Source of the DNA: Herbaspirillum huttiense
GTDB lineage: Bacteria > Pseudomonadota > Gammaproteobacteria > Burkholderiales > Burkholderiaceae_D
NCBI RefSeq assembly: GCF_004367745.1
Contig: NZ_CP037993.1
Span: forward strand, 4,092,001 to 4,156,000
Reading direction: 5' to 3'
DNA length: 64,000 nt
Shown: piece after piece, positions 10,721 to 20,124 of the stretch
How the letters are laid out: each line of letters opens with the position of its first letter
How positions within the stretch are numbered: the first letter of the stretch is position 1
Position numbers and translations under genes: made by a program
The notes under the pieces: model-generated
Databases searched by the model: none
The model's input: the letters and a program-made list of their open reading frames with translations, nothing else
Told to the model about the DNA's origin: nothing

Positions 10721-12316
10721 ATGCGGGCAAATCGGTATTTCGTGTTCTGGGCGGTGATCGCGCTGACCCTGGCCTTGGTGGTCCTGGCGGCGACCCATGG
10801 CATCGGCTGGGGGTGGCCGCTCATTCCTCTGGTCTTGAGCGTGGTCGGCGTCCACGATCTGGTGCAGCGGCGGCACGCCGTGTTGCGCAACTATCCGCTG
10901 ATCGGCCACTTCCGCTTCATGTTCGAGGCCATCCGGCCGGAACTGCGCCAGTACTTCTTTGAAGATGAAATGGATGGCCGCCCCTTCTCCCGCAAGAAGC
11001 GCAGCGTCGTCTACCAGCGTGCCAAGGCCGATGTTGACAGCCGCCCCTTCGGCACCGAGCTGGACATGCAGCAGGCCGGCCATGAATGGATAGGCCATTC
11101 GCTCTCCCCGACCAAGATCGCCAGCCACGATTTCCGCGTGCTGGTCGGCGGCGACCGGGCACAGCCGTATTCGATGTCGGTCTTCAACGTGTCGGCCATG
11201 AGCTTCGGCTCGCTCTCGGCCAATGCCATCCGCGCCCTCAACCAGGGGGCGAAAAAAGGCAATTTTGCCCACGACACCGGCGAGGGTTCGGTCTCGGAAT
11301 ACCACCGCGAATTCGGCGGCGACCTGGTGTGGCAGATCGCCTCCGGCTACTTCGGCTGCCGCAACGCGGATGGCAGCTTCAATGAAGAAAAATTCACGGC
11401 CCAGGCGCAGTCGCCACAGATCAAGATGATCGAGGTGAAGTTGTCGCAAGGCGCCAAGCCCGGGCACGGCGGCGTGCTTCCGGCGGCCAAGATCACGCCG
11501 GAGATTGCCGCCACGCGCGGCATCCCGATGGGGGTCGATTGCATCTCTCCGGCCGTGCACTCGTCCTTCTCCACACCGGTCGGGCTGCTGGAATTCATCG
11601 AGAAGCTGCGCGGCCTCTCCGGCGGCAAGCCGGTCGGCATCAAGCTGTGCGTGGGCCATCCCTGGGAGTTCTTCAGCATCGCCAAGGCCATGCTCAAGAC
11701 CGGCATCGTGCCGGACTTCATCACGGTGGATGGCTCCGAAGGCGGTACCGGCGCGGCCCCGCTGGAATTCGTCGACCACGTGGGCATGCCGCTGCAGGAA
11801 GGCCTGGTGATGGTGCACAACACGCTGACCGGCATCGGCCTGCGCGACAAGGTCAGGATCGGTGCCAGCGGCAAGATCATCACCGCCTTCGACGTGGCGC
11901 GCACGCTGGCGCTGGGCGCGGACTGGTGCAATTCGGCGCGCGGCTTCATGTTTGCGCTGGGCTGCATCCAGTCGCAGAGCTGCCATACCGACCGCTGCCC
12001 CACGGGCGTGGCCACCCAGAACGCCCAGCGCGCCCGCGCCCTGGTGGTACCGGACAAGGCCGAGCGCGTCTACCGCTTCCACCAGAGCACCCTGCATGCG
12101 CTGCAGGAGCTGGTACAGGCGGCCGGGCTGCCGCATACGTCGGCGCTGAGCCCGCATCACATCGTGCGGCGCATCAATGACCACGAGATTCAGCTCATGT
12201 CCAACGTGCTGAAATATCTGCAGCCCAACGATTTACTGGAAGGCAATTACCGCTATCGGGTCTATGAAAAGTTCTGGCCGATTGCACGTGCCGAGAGCTT
12301 CCATCCGGAGCTGTAA
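10721..12316 (+). CDS. FMN-binding glutamate synthase family protein, membrane-anchored
   Basis: The 531-residue product has a hydrophobic N-terminus with two close membrane segments (about residues 7-25 and 28-46). The rest is a glutamate synthase FMN/Fe-S domain, with SAMSFGSLSANAIRALNQGA, a GVDCISPAVHSSF stretch, the TVDGSEGGTGAAPLEF phosphate-binding region and a cysteine cluster (GCIQSQSCHTDRCPTGVATQ) of the type that binds the 3Fe-4S centre. It lacks the glutaminase and C-terminal structural domains of GltB, so it is a stand-alone GltB-core protein. Members of this group are widespread in proteobacteria but their substrate is not settled. A bidirectional terminator follows at 12345. Confidence 0.9.
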   Translation: MRANRYFVFWAVIALTLALVVLAATHGIGWGWPLIPLVLSVVGVHDLVQRRHAVLRNYPLIGHFRFMFEAIRPELRQYFFEDEMDGRPFSRKKRSVVYQRAKADVDSRPFGTELDMQQAGHEWIGHSLSPTKIASHDFRVLVGGDRAQPYSMSVFNVSAMSFGSLSANAIRALNQGAKKGNFAHDTGEGSVSEYHREFGGDLVWQIASGYFGCRNADGSFNEEKFTAQAQSPQIKMIEVKLSQGAKPGHGGVLPAAKITPEIAATRGIPMGVDCISPAVHSSFSTPVGLLEFIEKLRGLSGGKPVGIKLCVGHPWEFFSIAKAMLKTGIVPDFITVDGSEGGTGAAPLEFVDHVGMPLQEGLVMVHNTLTGIGLRDKVRIGASGKIITAFDVARTLALGADWCNSARGFMFALGCIQSQSCHTDRCPTGVATQNAQRARALVVPDKAERVYRFHQSTLHALQELVQAAGLPHTSALSPHHIVRRINDHEIQLMSNVLKYLQPNDLLEGNYRYRVYEKFWPIARAESFHPEL

Positions 12317-12344
12317 CGACAACTTCATTAATCGAAAGACAACA

Positions 12345-12379
12345 AAAAACCCGCAGTTCATCCGAGCTGCGGGTTTTTC
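12345..12379. terminator. Bidirectional intrinsic terminator
   Basis: AAAAACCCGCAG and its complement CTGCGGGTTTTT flank a 10-nt loop, giving a GC stem with a T-run on both strands. It lies between the convergent FMN glutamate-synthase-family gene and the tusA-like gene and can serve both. Confidence 0.85.
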
Positions 12380-12422
12380 AATGCTGCCAGCCTGATCTTT
12401 CCGGGATGGACAGGGGTGCTGC

Positions 12423-12659
12423 TTATTTGCGCTTCATGAAGAAGATGAACTCGTGTTCATCATTCTGCGATTGCTCCAGCAGATCGTTGCCGGTCTGTTT
12501 GGCAAAGGCCTGGAAATCGCGCACCGAACCGGTATCGGTGGCGGTCACCCTGAGCACCTGCCCGCTGGCCATGTCGGCCAGGGCTTTCTTGGTCTTGAGG
12601 ATGGGCAGCGGACAGTTCAGACCGCGCGCATCAAGTTCCCGGTGAAATTGAATGGCCAT
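12423..12659 (-). CDS. tusA: TusA/SirA-family sulfur carrier protein
   Basis: Small 78-residue protein of the TusA (SirA, YeeD) fold. It contains the signature LDARGLNCPLPILKTKKAL with the single conserved Cys-Pro (Cys near residue 15) that carries persulfide sulfur. TusA relays sulfur from IscS towards tRNA thiolation; other family members act in sulfur oxidation or selenium metabolism. No dsr or tus partners are adjacent, so the exact role is inferred from family only. The upstream region contains TAAAAT as a possible -10. Confidence 0.85.
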   Translation of the reverse strand: MAIQFHRELDARGLNCPLPILKTKKALADMASGQVLRVTATDTGSVRDFQAFAKQTGNDLLEQSQNDEHEFIFFMKRK

Positions 12660-12815
12660 TACTTCGACTCAAAATGGATCACGACGAAAACGATTTTACT
12701 GCAAAACGCGCCGACTTGATGCATTGCACAAGTTCTGTTGTTTTCGCCGCACTAGGCTTGTGCACAAGCAAGAAAATCACGGTCCAAGATGGAACGCTGC
12801 GTCTTGACCGCACGC

Positions 12816-13370
12816 TTATTTCAGGACCTGCGGGGTTTCAATCGGCGTAGACGAACCGGCAAACTCGACATATTGCACCGGCAGTCCACGCTGGCGCATC
12901 CAGTCCGCCACCGCATGGCCGGTACCCGCCGGCCAGGGGCGCAGGTCGGCGGGTTCGCTCAGGCGGTATTCCAGCAGCTCCGGCGACAGCTTGATCGTGC
13001 CACTCGCCTTCACGTAATAGGCGATGATCAGCTCGTTCTTGCGCATGAATTCATAGACGCCGATCAGTTCGATCTGCTCGGCGTCCAGGTCGGTCTCTTC
13101 CTTCAGTTCGCGGGCGATCCCCTGTTCCGGGGTCTCGTCGCGTTCCATGAAACCGGTGATGAGCGCGAAGCGCCCTTCGGCCCAGGCGGCGTTGCGCGCA
13201 GTGAGCATCTTGCCGTCGATCTCCACCAGTGCAGCCAGCACCGGCAGGGGGTTGTCCCAATGCGTCCAGTGACCCTCGGGACAGGCCAGCCGGACCTTGC
13301 CGGCTTCGCCTTCATCGGCGCGCAGCACCAGCGATGCTGCGCAGACCGGGCAAAACTTGAATTCGCTCAT
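12816..13370 (-). CDS. NUDIX hydrolase with N-terminal zinc-ribbon-like segment
   Basis: The 184-residue protein carries a complete Nudix box (GFMERDETPEQG ... RELKEETDL, about residues 74-95) that coordinates the divalent metals for hydrolysis of a nucleoside diphosphate linked to another moiety. Residues 6-9 (CPVC) and a third Cys within ACPEGHWTHWDNP form an NudC-like zinc-ribbon arrangement, though the protein is shorter than NudC (about 257). It ends 445 bp before the alaS terminus would be reached on the other side; the genes alaS and nudix are 27 bp apart and co-directional, so co-transcription is likely. Substrate unknown. Confidence 0.88.
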   Translation of the reverse strand: MSEFKFCPVCAASLVLRADEGEAGKVRLACPEGHWTHWDNPLPVLAALVEIDGKMLTARNAAWAEGRFALITGFMERDETPEQGIARELKEETDLDAEQIELIGVYEFMRKNELIIAYYVKASGTIKLSPELLEYRLSEPADLRPWPAGTGHAVADWMRQRGLPVQYVEFAGSSTPIETPQVLK

Positions 13371-13397
13371 GGGCGCTCCGGGCCAGGGTCTGTGGGA

Positions 13398-16022
13398 TTA
13401 CAGCTTGGCCTGGACCCAGCCCGCCACGCCTTGCAGCGCGCCCGGCAGGGCTGCCGGTTCGGTGCCGCCGGCCTGGGCCATGTCCGGACGGCCGCCACCC
13501 TTGCCGCCCACCTGCTGGGCGACGAAGTTGACCAGCTCACCGGCCTTGACCTTGGAGGTAGCATCGGCCGTGACGCCCGCGATCAGGCTGACCTTGCCAT
13601 CCTTGACGCTGCCCAGCACGATGGCGGCGGTCTTGAGCTTGTCCTTCAGCTTGTCCATGGTCTCGCGCAGGGTGGCCACGTCAGCGCCTTCCAGCGTGGC
13701 CGCCAGCACCTTGATGCCGTTGATGTCGACGGCCTGGTTGACCAGTTCGTCGCCCTGGCTGGAGGCCAGCTTGGACTTCAGCGAAGCCAGTTCCTTTTCC
13801 AGCGCCTTGACCTGGTCCTGGACCTGACCGATGCGCGGCAGCAGTTCTTCCGGCTGGGTCTTGAGGGCCGCAGCGGCTTCGGCCACGCGGGTCGACAGCG
13901 ACTGCACCAGCGCCAGCGCGCCTTCGCCGGTGACGGCTTCGACACGGCGGATACCGGCCGCGACACCGCCTTCGGAGACGATCTTGAACAGGCCGATATC
14001 ACCGGTACGGGTGACGTGGGTCCCGCCGCACAGTTCGGTGGAGGTACCGATGGAGAGCACGCGCACCTGGTCGCCGTACTTCTCGCCGAAGAGCGCCATG
14101 GCGCCAGCGGCAATCGCATCGTCGTAACCCATCAGCTGGGCGCCGGTGGCGACGTTGGCCAGCACTTCGCGGTTGACGATGTCTTCCACGCGGCGGATTT
14201 CGTCGGCGGTCATCGGGGCGTTGTGGCTGAAGTCGAAACGGGTCTTGTCGGCATCGACCAGCGAACCCTTCTGCGACACGTGCGAACCCAGCACTTCGCG
14301 CAGGGCCTTGTGCATCAGGTGGGTGGCCGAGTGGTTGCGCATGGTGCGGGCACGCTGATCGGCATCGACCTTCGCTTCGACAGCATCGCCGATGGCGAGG
14401 CTGCCCTTGATCAGTTGACCGTGATGGCCGAACACCTCGGCCTGGATCTTTTGCGTATCGGCCACGGCAAACAGGCCATTGGCTGCTTCCAGGGCACCGG
14501 CGTCACCCGACTGGCCGCCGGATTCGGCGTAGAACGGGGTGGTATCCAGCACCACGATGGCGTCCTGGCCGGCCTCGATCTTCTGCACCGGGCTGCCGGC
14601 CACATACAGGGCCACCACCTTGGCCGACTGCGCCAGGGATTCATAACCGACGAAGCGGGTCTTGTCGCCGGTGTATTCGATGGCAGCGGCCATCTTGAAC
14701 TTGCCGGCGGCGCGGGCGGCGCTCTTCTGGCGTTCCATGGCGGCGGTGAAGCCGGCTTCATCCAGCTCGACATTGCGTTCGCGGCAAATGTCGGCGGTCA
14801 GGTCCAGCGGGAAGCCGTAGGTGTCGTACAGGGTGAAGGCGGTTTCGCCATCGAGCTTGCTGCTGTTGGCGGCCAGCGCGGCTTCCAGGATCTTCATGCC
14901 GTGTTCCAGCGTTTCGCCGAAACGTTCTTCTTCCTGCTTCAGGACCATCTCCACGCGCTCGGCGGCTTCCGGCAGTTCCGGATAGGCTGCGCCCATCTGC
15001 ACCACCAGGTCCTTGACCAGCTTGTGGAAGAAGGGCTTGGTCTGGCCCAGCTTGTGGCCATGACGCAGTGCGCGGCGGATGATGCGGCGCAGGACGTAGC
15101 CACGGCCTTCATTGCCGGGGATGACGCCGTCGACGATCAGGAAGGAGGTCGCACGGATGTGGTCGGCGATCACGCGCAGCGATGCGTTGGACAGGTCGCT
15201 GATACCGGTTTCGCGGGCAGCGGCCTTGATCAGTGCCTGGAACAGGTCGATCTCGTAGTTGCTGTGCACGTGCTGCAGGATCGCAGCCAGGCGCTCCAGG
15301 CCCATGCCGGTATCCACGCACGGGGCCGGCAGCGGGGTCAGGGTGTATTCGCCGGTGGCCGGATCGAGCTGGCGGTCGAACTGCATGAACACGTTGTTCC
15401 AGATCTCGATGTAGCGGTCGCCGTCGGCGTCGGGGCTGCCCGGGGGGCCGCCCCAGATGTCCGGACCGTGGTCGTAGAAGATTTCCGAGCAAGGACCGCA
15501 AGGGCCGGTCTCGGCCATCTGCCAGAAGTTGTCGGAGGCGTAGGGTGCGCCCTTGTTGTCGCCGATGCGCACCACGCGCTCCGGCGGCAGGCCGATTTCC
15601 TTGGTCCAGATGTCGTAGGCTTCATCGTCGGTCTGGTAGACGGTAGCCCACAGCTTGTCGGCCGGCAGGCCATAGACCTGGGTCAGCAGTTCCCAGGCCC
15701 ACTTCAGCGATTCACGCTTGAAGTAGTCGCCGAAGGACCAGTTGCCCAGCATCTCGAAGAAGGTGTGATGGCGCGCGGTGTAGCCGACGTTTTCCAGGTC
15801 GTTGTGCTTGCCGCCGGCGCGCAGGCAGCGCTGCACGGAGGCCGCGCGCACGTAGTTGCGCTTGTCGGTACCCAGGAACACGTCCTTGAACTGAACCATG
15901 CCGGAATTGGTGAACAGCAGGGTCGGGTCATTGCCCGGCACCAGGCTGGAGGAACGGACGATGGTGTGTTCTTTGGATTCAAAGAATTTCAGAAACTTGT
16001 CGCGAATTTCGGCTGAGTTCAT
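13398..16022 (-). CDS. alaS: Alanyl-tRNA synthetase
   Basis: AlaS charges tRNA-Ala and edits mischarged Ser/Gly. The 874-residue length equals the usual bacterial enzyme. Visible landmarks are the class II catalytic domain (N-terminal [29 protein letters not shown]), the editing-domain zinc motif [11 protein letters not shown] with ELCGGTHV further on, and the glycine-rich C-Ala tail ([18 protein letters not shown]). I use the ATG at 16022 rather than the in-frame start at 16094 because the extra 24 residues have no family counterpart. The Nudix gene follows 27 bp downstream. Confidence 0.97.
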   Translation of the reverse strand: MNSAEIRDKFLKFFESKEHTIVRSSSLVPGNDPTLLFTNSGMVQFKDVFLGTDKRNYVRAASVQRCLRAGGKHNDLENVGYTARHHTFFEMLGNWSFGDYFKRESLKWAWELLTQVYGLPADKLWATVYQTDDEAYDIWTKEIGLPPERVVRIGDNKGAPYASDNFWQMAETGPCGPCSEIFYDHGPDIWGGPPGSPDADGDRYIEIWNNVFMQFDRQLDPATGEYTLTPLPAPCVDTGMGLERLAAILQHVHSNYEIDLFQALIKAAARETGISDLSNASLRVIADHIRATSFLIVDGVIPGNEGRGYVLRRIIRRALRHGHKLGQTKPFFHKLVKDLVVQMGAAYPELPEAAERVEMVLKQEEERFGETLEHGMKILEAALAANSSKLDGETAFTLYDTYGFPLDLTADICRERNVELDEAGFTAAMERQKSAARAAGKFKMAAAIEYTGDKTRFVGYESLAQSAKVVALYVAGSPVQKIEAGQDAIVVLDTTPFYAESGGQSGDAGALEAANGLFAVADTQKIQAEVFGHHGQLIKGSLAIGDAVEAKVDADQRARTMRNHSATHLMHKALREVLGSHVSQKGSLVDADKTRFDFSHNAPMTADEIRRVEDIVNREVLANVATGAQLMGYDDAIAAGAMALFGEKYGDQVRVLSIGTSTELCGGTHVTRTGDIGLFKIVSEGGVAAGIRRVEAVTGEGALALVQSLSTRVAEAAAALKTQPEELLPRIGQVQDQVKALEKELASLKSKLASSQGDELVNQAVDINGIKVLAATLEGADVATLRETMDKLKDKLKTAAIVLGSVKDGKVSLIAGVTADATSKVKAGELVNFVAQQVGGKGGGRPDMAQAGGTEPAALPGALQGVAGWVQAKL

Positions 16023-16114
16023 GTTCGAAGACGGATAAATGGGCCTGATGCCGCCGCTAACGCGCAGATCCGGCCCGGATGGGAGTCGGTGCAAAAAACG
16101 ATTGCGAACCGATG

Positions 16115-16143
16115 ATTATACGTGATCCCGGCCCGGATACGCA
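16115..16143 (-). promoter_or_regulatory. Probable alaS promoter
   Basis: A perfect TATAAT on the minus strand (16120-16115) lies 93 bp upstream of the alaS ATG. The hexamer 17 bp further upstream (TGCGTA) is a poor -35, so the assignment rests on the -10 and position. Confidence 0.45.
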
Positions 16144-16202
16144 GGCTTGCCCGCCCCGCCGCAACGCCTTGCCAGCCCGGCCGGCAGCAGTGCGCTGCAG
16201 GC

Positions 16203-16239
16203 GAAAAAAAACCCGCCGGGAAAAATCCCCGCGGGTTAC
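16203..16239 (-). terminator. Intrinsic terminator of the Asr-like gene
   Basis: Minus-strand stem AACCCGCGGGG ... CCCGGCGGGTT around a T-rich loop, followed by eight T residues. It is about 125 bp after the stop of the small basic protein gene and insulates it from alaS. Confidence 0.8.
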
Positions 16240-16363
16240 AGGCCCGGCTGACCCGGCATGGCGCGCTAATCTGCGCCGCCGGACCTTAACTGCGTCAGCC
16301 GAACCTTCCGGTAAAACCAAGTGCGGGCCACGCTGTGCGGTCCGCCACCAGAAGACCGGACGA

Positions 16364-16582
16364 TCAGGCGCCCTTGTTGGCCGGCACCGGATTGTTCTTC
16401 TTGGCCTTCTTGTGCTTGTGCTTCTTGGCCTTCTTCGCATGCTTCTTGTGCTTCTTGTGAGCAGGCTTGGCAGCCGGGGCTTCAGCGGCGGGAGCGCCAG
16501 CCGGAGCCGGTGCGGGCTGGGCCAGGACCGGCATGGCGAAGGCGGCGACGAGTACGGCAGCCAGCAGTTTGTTGATCTTCAT
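16364..16582 (-). CDS. Small exported Lys/His/Ala-rich protein (Asr-like)
   Basis: 72 residues: a clear Sec signal peptide (MKINKLLAAVLVAAFAMPVLA, cleavage expected after ALA-type site near residue 22), then a Pro/Ala segment and a strongly basic tail made of repeated KKH, KHK and KKAKK units (about residues 42-63). Composition and layout resemble the enterobacterial acid-shock protein Asr, a periplasmic basic protein, but there is no motif that proves homology. It has its own terminator. Function not established. Confidence 0.75.
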   Translation of the reverse strand: MKINKLLAAVLVAAFAMPVLAQPAPAPAGAPAAEAPAAKPAHKKHKKHAKKAKKHKHKKAKKNNPVPANKGA

Positions 16583-16838
16583 CGTTTTCCTCTATCTCTC
16601 AGTGTTGTGTGCTTCCACAAGTCCACCGGCGTGCTCACGGGCGCCGGCCTTGTGCTTCCTTAACGCAAGATTTTCGCGACGCGTTGACAACAACTGTCGA
16701 CTGCCCTCCAGTTATTGTTGTCCGCATGCAAATCATAGCTAGCGTGTGAGGATTCAGTCCGCCGGTAAGAGCGTAATTTGCCATTCATTTCCACGCTGCG
16801 CGATATGAACAATGCGGGCAGCGTGGGGGTGTCGTGGT

Positions 16839-17582
16839 TTACCAGGCGTCGGCCGCGATGAGATCGATGCGATCGGTGCAGAAGGCATCCACGCCCCACT
16901 GGCGGATTTCCTCGGCGCGCGCCATGTCGTTGACGGTGTAGCAGAAGAGGCCATAGCCCGCCGTCTTCACGGCAGCCGCCAGGGACGGGGTGAGGTGCTT
17001 GTGATTGGTGTGCAGGGCCACGGCCTGCAGTTGCTCCAGACGCGCCTGCCAGTCCTCGGGAATCACATCCACCAAGTAGCCGCGCGGCAGGGCGGGCGCC
17101 GCTTCCTTGGCCGCCAGCAGCGCCTCGAAGGAGAACGAGGACAAGACCGGCAGTGCCGCCCCGCTCTTGCCTGCGAAGCGCCGCGCCACGGCCTGGGCGG
17201 TCAGCTCACCGGTACGGCGCGCGAATTCGGCGGCGGCGGGCTTGATCTCGACGTTCATCCAGATGCCTTCGGCCAGGCAGAAATCCAGCCCCTGCTCCAG
17301 CGTGCAGAGGCGTTCCCCGGCGAAGCGCGCATCCAGCCAGGCACCGGCTTCCAGGTCGCGCAGCTCGGCCCAGTCGCTCTCGGCGATCTTGCCGGCCCCG
17401 GGCAGGGTACGTCCGCGCTGCGGGTCGTGCATCAGGATGGGGACCTCGTCGCGGGTGAGCATGACGTCGAATTCGGCGGCGCGATAGCCGTGTTCCAGGC
17501 CGCAGCGAAAGCCGGCCAGGGTGTTTTCCGGTGCCAGGGTGCCGCCGCCGCGATGGGCGAGGATGCGGGGATAGGGCCACAT
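16839..17582 (-). CDS. ugpQ: Glycerophosphodiester phosphodiesterase
   Basis: Cytoplasmic-type GDPD of 247 residues that hydrolyses glycerophosphodiesters to glycerol-3-phosphate and an alcohol. Signature elements are HRGGGTLAPENTLAGF (residues 9-24), EFDVMLTRDEVPILMHD with the metal-binding Glu/Asp and His, and the C-terminal VNDMARAEEIRQWGVDAFCTD region. I start at 17582 (MWPYPRILA) because GGAGAG precedes it; the upstream in-frame ATG adds unrelated residues. No signal peptide is seen, so UgpQ-like rather than periplasmic GlpQ. Confidence 0.92.
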   Translation of the reverse strand: MWPYPRILAHRGGGTLAPENTLAGFRCGLEHGYRAAEFDVMLTRDEVPILMHDPQRGRTLPGAGKIAESDWAELRDLEAGAWLDARFAGERLCTLEQGLDFCLAEGIWMNVEIKPAAAEFARRTGELTAQAVARRFAGKSGAALPVLSSFSFEALLAAKEAAPALPRGYLVDVIPEDWQARLEQLQAVALHTNHKHLTPSLAAAVKTAGYGLFCYTVNDMARAEEIRQWGVDAFCTDRIDLIAADAW

Positions 17583-17634
17583 GATGTTCTCTCCGAGGGT
17601 AGGCCTTGCAGAAGGATCAAGGCGATCGGCGCAT

Positions 17635-17663
17635 AAGGTAGAGCAGATCACGCCGCGCTACAA
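17635..17663 (-). promoter_or_regulatory. Candidate promoter of the ugpQ-like gene
   Basis: Minus strand TTGTAG (17663-17658), 17-bp spacer, TACCTT (17640-17635), 50 bp upstream of the chosen start codon. The -35 is good and the -10 moderate. Confidence 0.4.
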
Positions 17664-17767
17664 GCCGTTGGCACCCGCCAGAATGCCGCCCGTCGCAAGT
17701 GGCTCGCCGCAGACTGCACGCCGGCGCATGCTTGCGCCATCGTTCACCCCACCACTGCGAGGCCATC

Positions 17768-18079
17768 ATGCGCGACACTGCCCCCTCCTCCCTTTCTGAC
17801 CAGAATCTTCATATCACCGCTGCCTCGCCCGAGGAGCTGGCCCGTGCCGAGCGGCGGGTAGCGCGCCAGGTCGGCTTTTTCCATCATTTCGGCATTTACA
17901 TGGCGGTCAACACCGGCCTGATCCTGTTGAACCTGATGGGCCAGCACCGCCACTGGTGGAGCCTGGGGCCTCTCCTTGGCTGGGGAATCGGGGTACTATT
18001 CCACGCCTTGAGCGTATTCGGGAGTTTTCCCGCCGGCTGGAAGCAGGCGCTGATCGCCCGTGAACTGCGCCGCCGCTAA
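17768..18079 (+). CDS. 2TM domain-containing protein
   Basis: 103-residue protein starting MRDTAPSSLSD. A short N-terminal helix (ARAERRVARQVGFFHHFGIY) leads into two hydrophobic segments (about residues 42-62 and 69-90), the pattern of the 2TM domain often found next to or fused with LytS-type kinases. It lies 51 bp upstream of such a kinase, so it is probably part of the same signalling module, perhaps as a membrane partner. An in-frame start at 17699 is possible but adds sequence without family resemblance. Confidence 0.75.
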   Translation: MRDTAPSSLSDQNLHITAASPEELARAERRVARQVGFFHHFGIYMAVNTGLILLNLMGQHRHWWSLGPLLGWGIGVLFHALSVFGSFPAGWKQALIARELRRR

Positions 18080-18130
18080 AGAGAGGGCCCGGTACGCCGG
18101 GCCGCTTGCTTGCTTCATCCCTGGAAACGC

Positions 18131-19276
18131 ATGACCCAACACGACACCGCCCTTCCGCCCCGCCTGCTCGTCCTGCTGCGCCAGCTGGCGCTGGCCTTGC
18201 TGCCCACGCTGGTCATCAACCTGCTGTGCGCGCTGGCCGTGACTTACCTGATGCGCATCGGCGGCACGTTCTACGAAAACCTGCAGGTCTCGATGTGCAT
18301 CGGCCTGCTGGCCATGCTGCTCATCAACGGCACGCGGCTGGCGATCTGGGGCGATGGCGAGCCCAACAAGCTGGGCTTCCTCGCCATCATCGCCGTGATG
18401 GCCCCGCTGGCAGTGCTGCTGGGGCGCATCCTGGCCAGCCTGCTGATGGACCAGCCCATCCTCAACATGGTCCCGGAGCAGAGCGACAACATCATTGCGG
18501 TGATCGTGCTGACCTTCCTGGTGTGCTTCGGCGCTACCGTCTTCTTCTGGAACCGCCAGAAGATGGCCGCCCTGCAAGCCCACGCCAGCCAGGTCGAAAA
18601 GCAGGCTGTGCAGGCGCAACTGCAGATGCTGCAAGCCCAGATCGAGCCGCACATGCTCTTCAACACGCTGGCCACGCTGCAGTCGCTGATCAGCACCGAT
18701 CCGCTGCAGGCCGAGCTGATGCTGAACCAGCTGGTGCACTACCTGCGCACGACCCTGTCGGCCTCACGGGTCGACAGCACCTCGCTGCAAAAGGAATTCG
18801 ACCTCATCAAGGCCTACCTGGGACTGATGTCGCTGCGCATGGGGCTGCGCCTTTCCTACACCCTGCAACTGCCGGAACACCTGGGCAAGCTGCGCCTGGC
18901 CCCGATGCTGCTGCAGCCGCTGGTGGAAAACGCCATCAAGCATGGCCTGGAGCCCAAGGTGGCCGGCGGCAACTGCACCGTGCGGGCCGCGGTGCACAAT
19001 GACATGCTGGTATTGAGCGTGCTCGATACGGGCGTCGGCCTGCCCACCAGCGTGAGCCTGAACCAGCCGCCCGCCCAGAAGGAACCGGTGATCGGCATGC
19101 ACTTCGGGCTGGACAACATCCGCGAGCGCCTGGTGACGCTCTACGGCCCGCTGGCCGAACTCATCATCACCCACAACGTACCGGCCGGGGCGATGGCGCA
19201 GATCACCATCCCGCTCAAGGCCCTCAAGGCGGCGCACCGCAGCAGCAAGAACACCCGCCTGCTGGATCATCATTGA
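18131..19276 (+). CDS. LytS/AlgZ-type sensor histidine kinase
   Basis: 381-residue membrane kinase. Four hydrophobic segments occupy about residues 15-145. The conserved His_kinase domain begins with LQAQIEPHMLFNTLATLQSLI (phospho-acceptor His near residue 175), and the HATPase region has PLVENAIKHGLEPKV (N box) and LDTGVGLP (G1). This is the YpdA/LytS/AlgZ class, which pairs with LytTR response regulators; one follows 29 bp downstream. I choose ATG 18131 (MTQHDTALPP); TTG codons at 18106/18110 are less likely. The signal is unknown. Confidence 0.92.
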   Translation: MTQHDTALPPRLLVLLRQLALALLPTLVINLLCALAVTYLMRIGGTFYENLQVSMCIGLLAMLLINGTRLAIWGDGEPNKLGFLAIIAVMAPLAVLLGRILASLLMDQPILNMVPEQSDNIIAVIVLTFLVCFGATVFFWNRQKMAALQAHASQVEKQAVQAQLQMLQAQIEPHMLFNTLATLQSLISTDPLQAELMLNQLVHYLRTTLSASRVDSTSLQKEFDLIKAYLGLMSLRMGLRLSYTLQLPEHLGKLRLAPMLLQPLVENAIKHGLEPKVAGGNCTVRAAVHNDMLVLSVLDTGVGLPTSVSLNQPPAQKEPVIGMHFGLDNIRERLVTLYGPLAELIITHNVPAGAMAQITIPLKALKAAHRSSKNTRLLDHH

Positions 19277-19305
19277 GTCCCCTGCCGCATTGTCCGGAGT
19301 CCACC

Positions 19306-20106
19306 ATGGCCGCGCCCACTGCCCTGATTGCCGAAGACGAACCCCTGCTGGCCAATGCCCTGCGCCAGGCCCTGGCGCGCTGCTGGCCGGATCTGCCCGC
19401 CCCGCACCTGGCCGCCAATGGCGATGAAGCGCTGGAACAGGCGCTGGCCCTGCTGCCGGATGTGCTGTTCCTGGATATCAAGATGCCCGGCCGCAGCGGG
19501 CTGGAGGTGGCCGGCGACCTGGCCGAGGAGTGGCCTGCCGGGCGGGCCTTCCCGCTCATCGTCTTCGTGACGGCCTATGACGACTACGCCCTGCAAGCCT
19601 TCGAGCGGGCGGCCATCGATTACCTGCTCAAGCCGGTCAGCCAGGACCGGCTGGCCGTGACGGTGGCGCGCCTGCAAGGGCTGCTGGCCCAGCGCGCCGC
19701 CAGTGACCACGACAGCCACCTGGAACGCGCACTGGCACAGTTGCGGGCGCTCTCCGCGCCCGCCGTGAACGATACGCCGCCCCGGCTGGACTACATCCGC
19801 GCGGCGGTCGGCAACAAGGTGAAGTTGATTCCGGTGGACGAGGTGATCTATTTCGAAGCCACCGACAAATATGTGAATGTGGTCAGCGCCGAGGGCAGCG
19901 CGCTGATCCGGACCAGCCTGCGGGAACTGATCCCCCAGCTCGATGGCCGCCAGTTCTGGCAGATCCATCGCGGCACCGTGGTCCAGGTGCGGCAGATCCA
20001 GGCGGCGCTGCGGGAAGAGAGCGGCAAGCTCTTCGTGACCCTGCGCGACCGCCCGGAGAAACTGGCGGTCAGCCGCCTGTTTGCCCATCTGTTCAGGCAG
20101 ATGTAG
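19306..20106 (+). CDS. LytTR-family response regulator
   Basis: 266-residue DNA-binding regulator. The receiver domain has EDE acidic pocket residues near 9-11, the phospho-acceptor Asp in LFLDIKMPGRSG (near residue 57) and DYLLKP with the conserved Lys. The C-terminal LytTR domain includes VIYFEATDKYVNV and FWQIHRGTVVQV. It is the expected partner of the kinase just upstream, comparable to AlgR. The ATG at 19306 is preceded by CCGGAGT; a TTG at 19273 would overlap the kinase stop but has no good ribosome-binding site. Confidence 0.93.
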   Translation: MAAPTALIAEDEPLLANALRQALARCWPDLPAPHLAANGDEALEQALALLPDVLFLDIKMPGRSGLEVAGDLAEEWPAGRAFPLIVFVTAYDDYALQAFERAAIDYLLKPVSQDRLAVTVARLQGLLAQRAASDHDSHLERALAQLRALSAPAVNDTPPRLDYIRAAVGNKVKLIPVDEVIYFEATDKYVNVVSAEGSALIRTSLRELIPQLDGRQFWQIHRGTVVQVRQIQAALREESGKLFVTLRDRPEKLAVSRLFAHLFRQM

Positions 20107-20124
20107 GGGATTCTTGCTCAGCCC

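Noticed and set aside
12789..16016. Open frame of more than 1000 codons antisense to alaS
   Set aside because: The sense frame is an unmistakable alanyl-tRNA synthetase; the antisense translation has no recognisable family.
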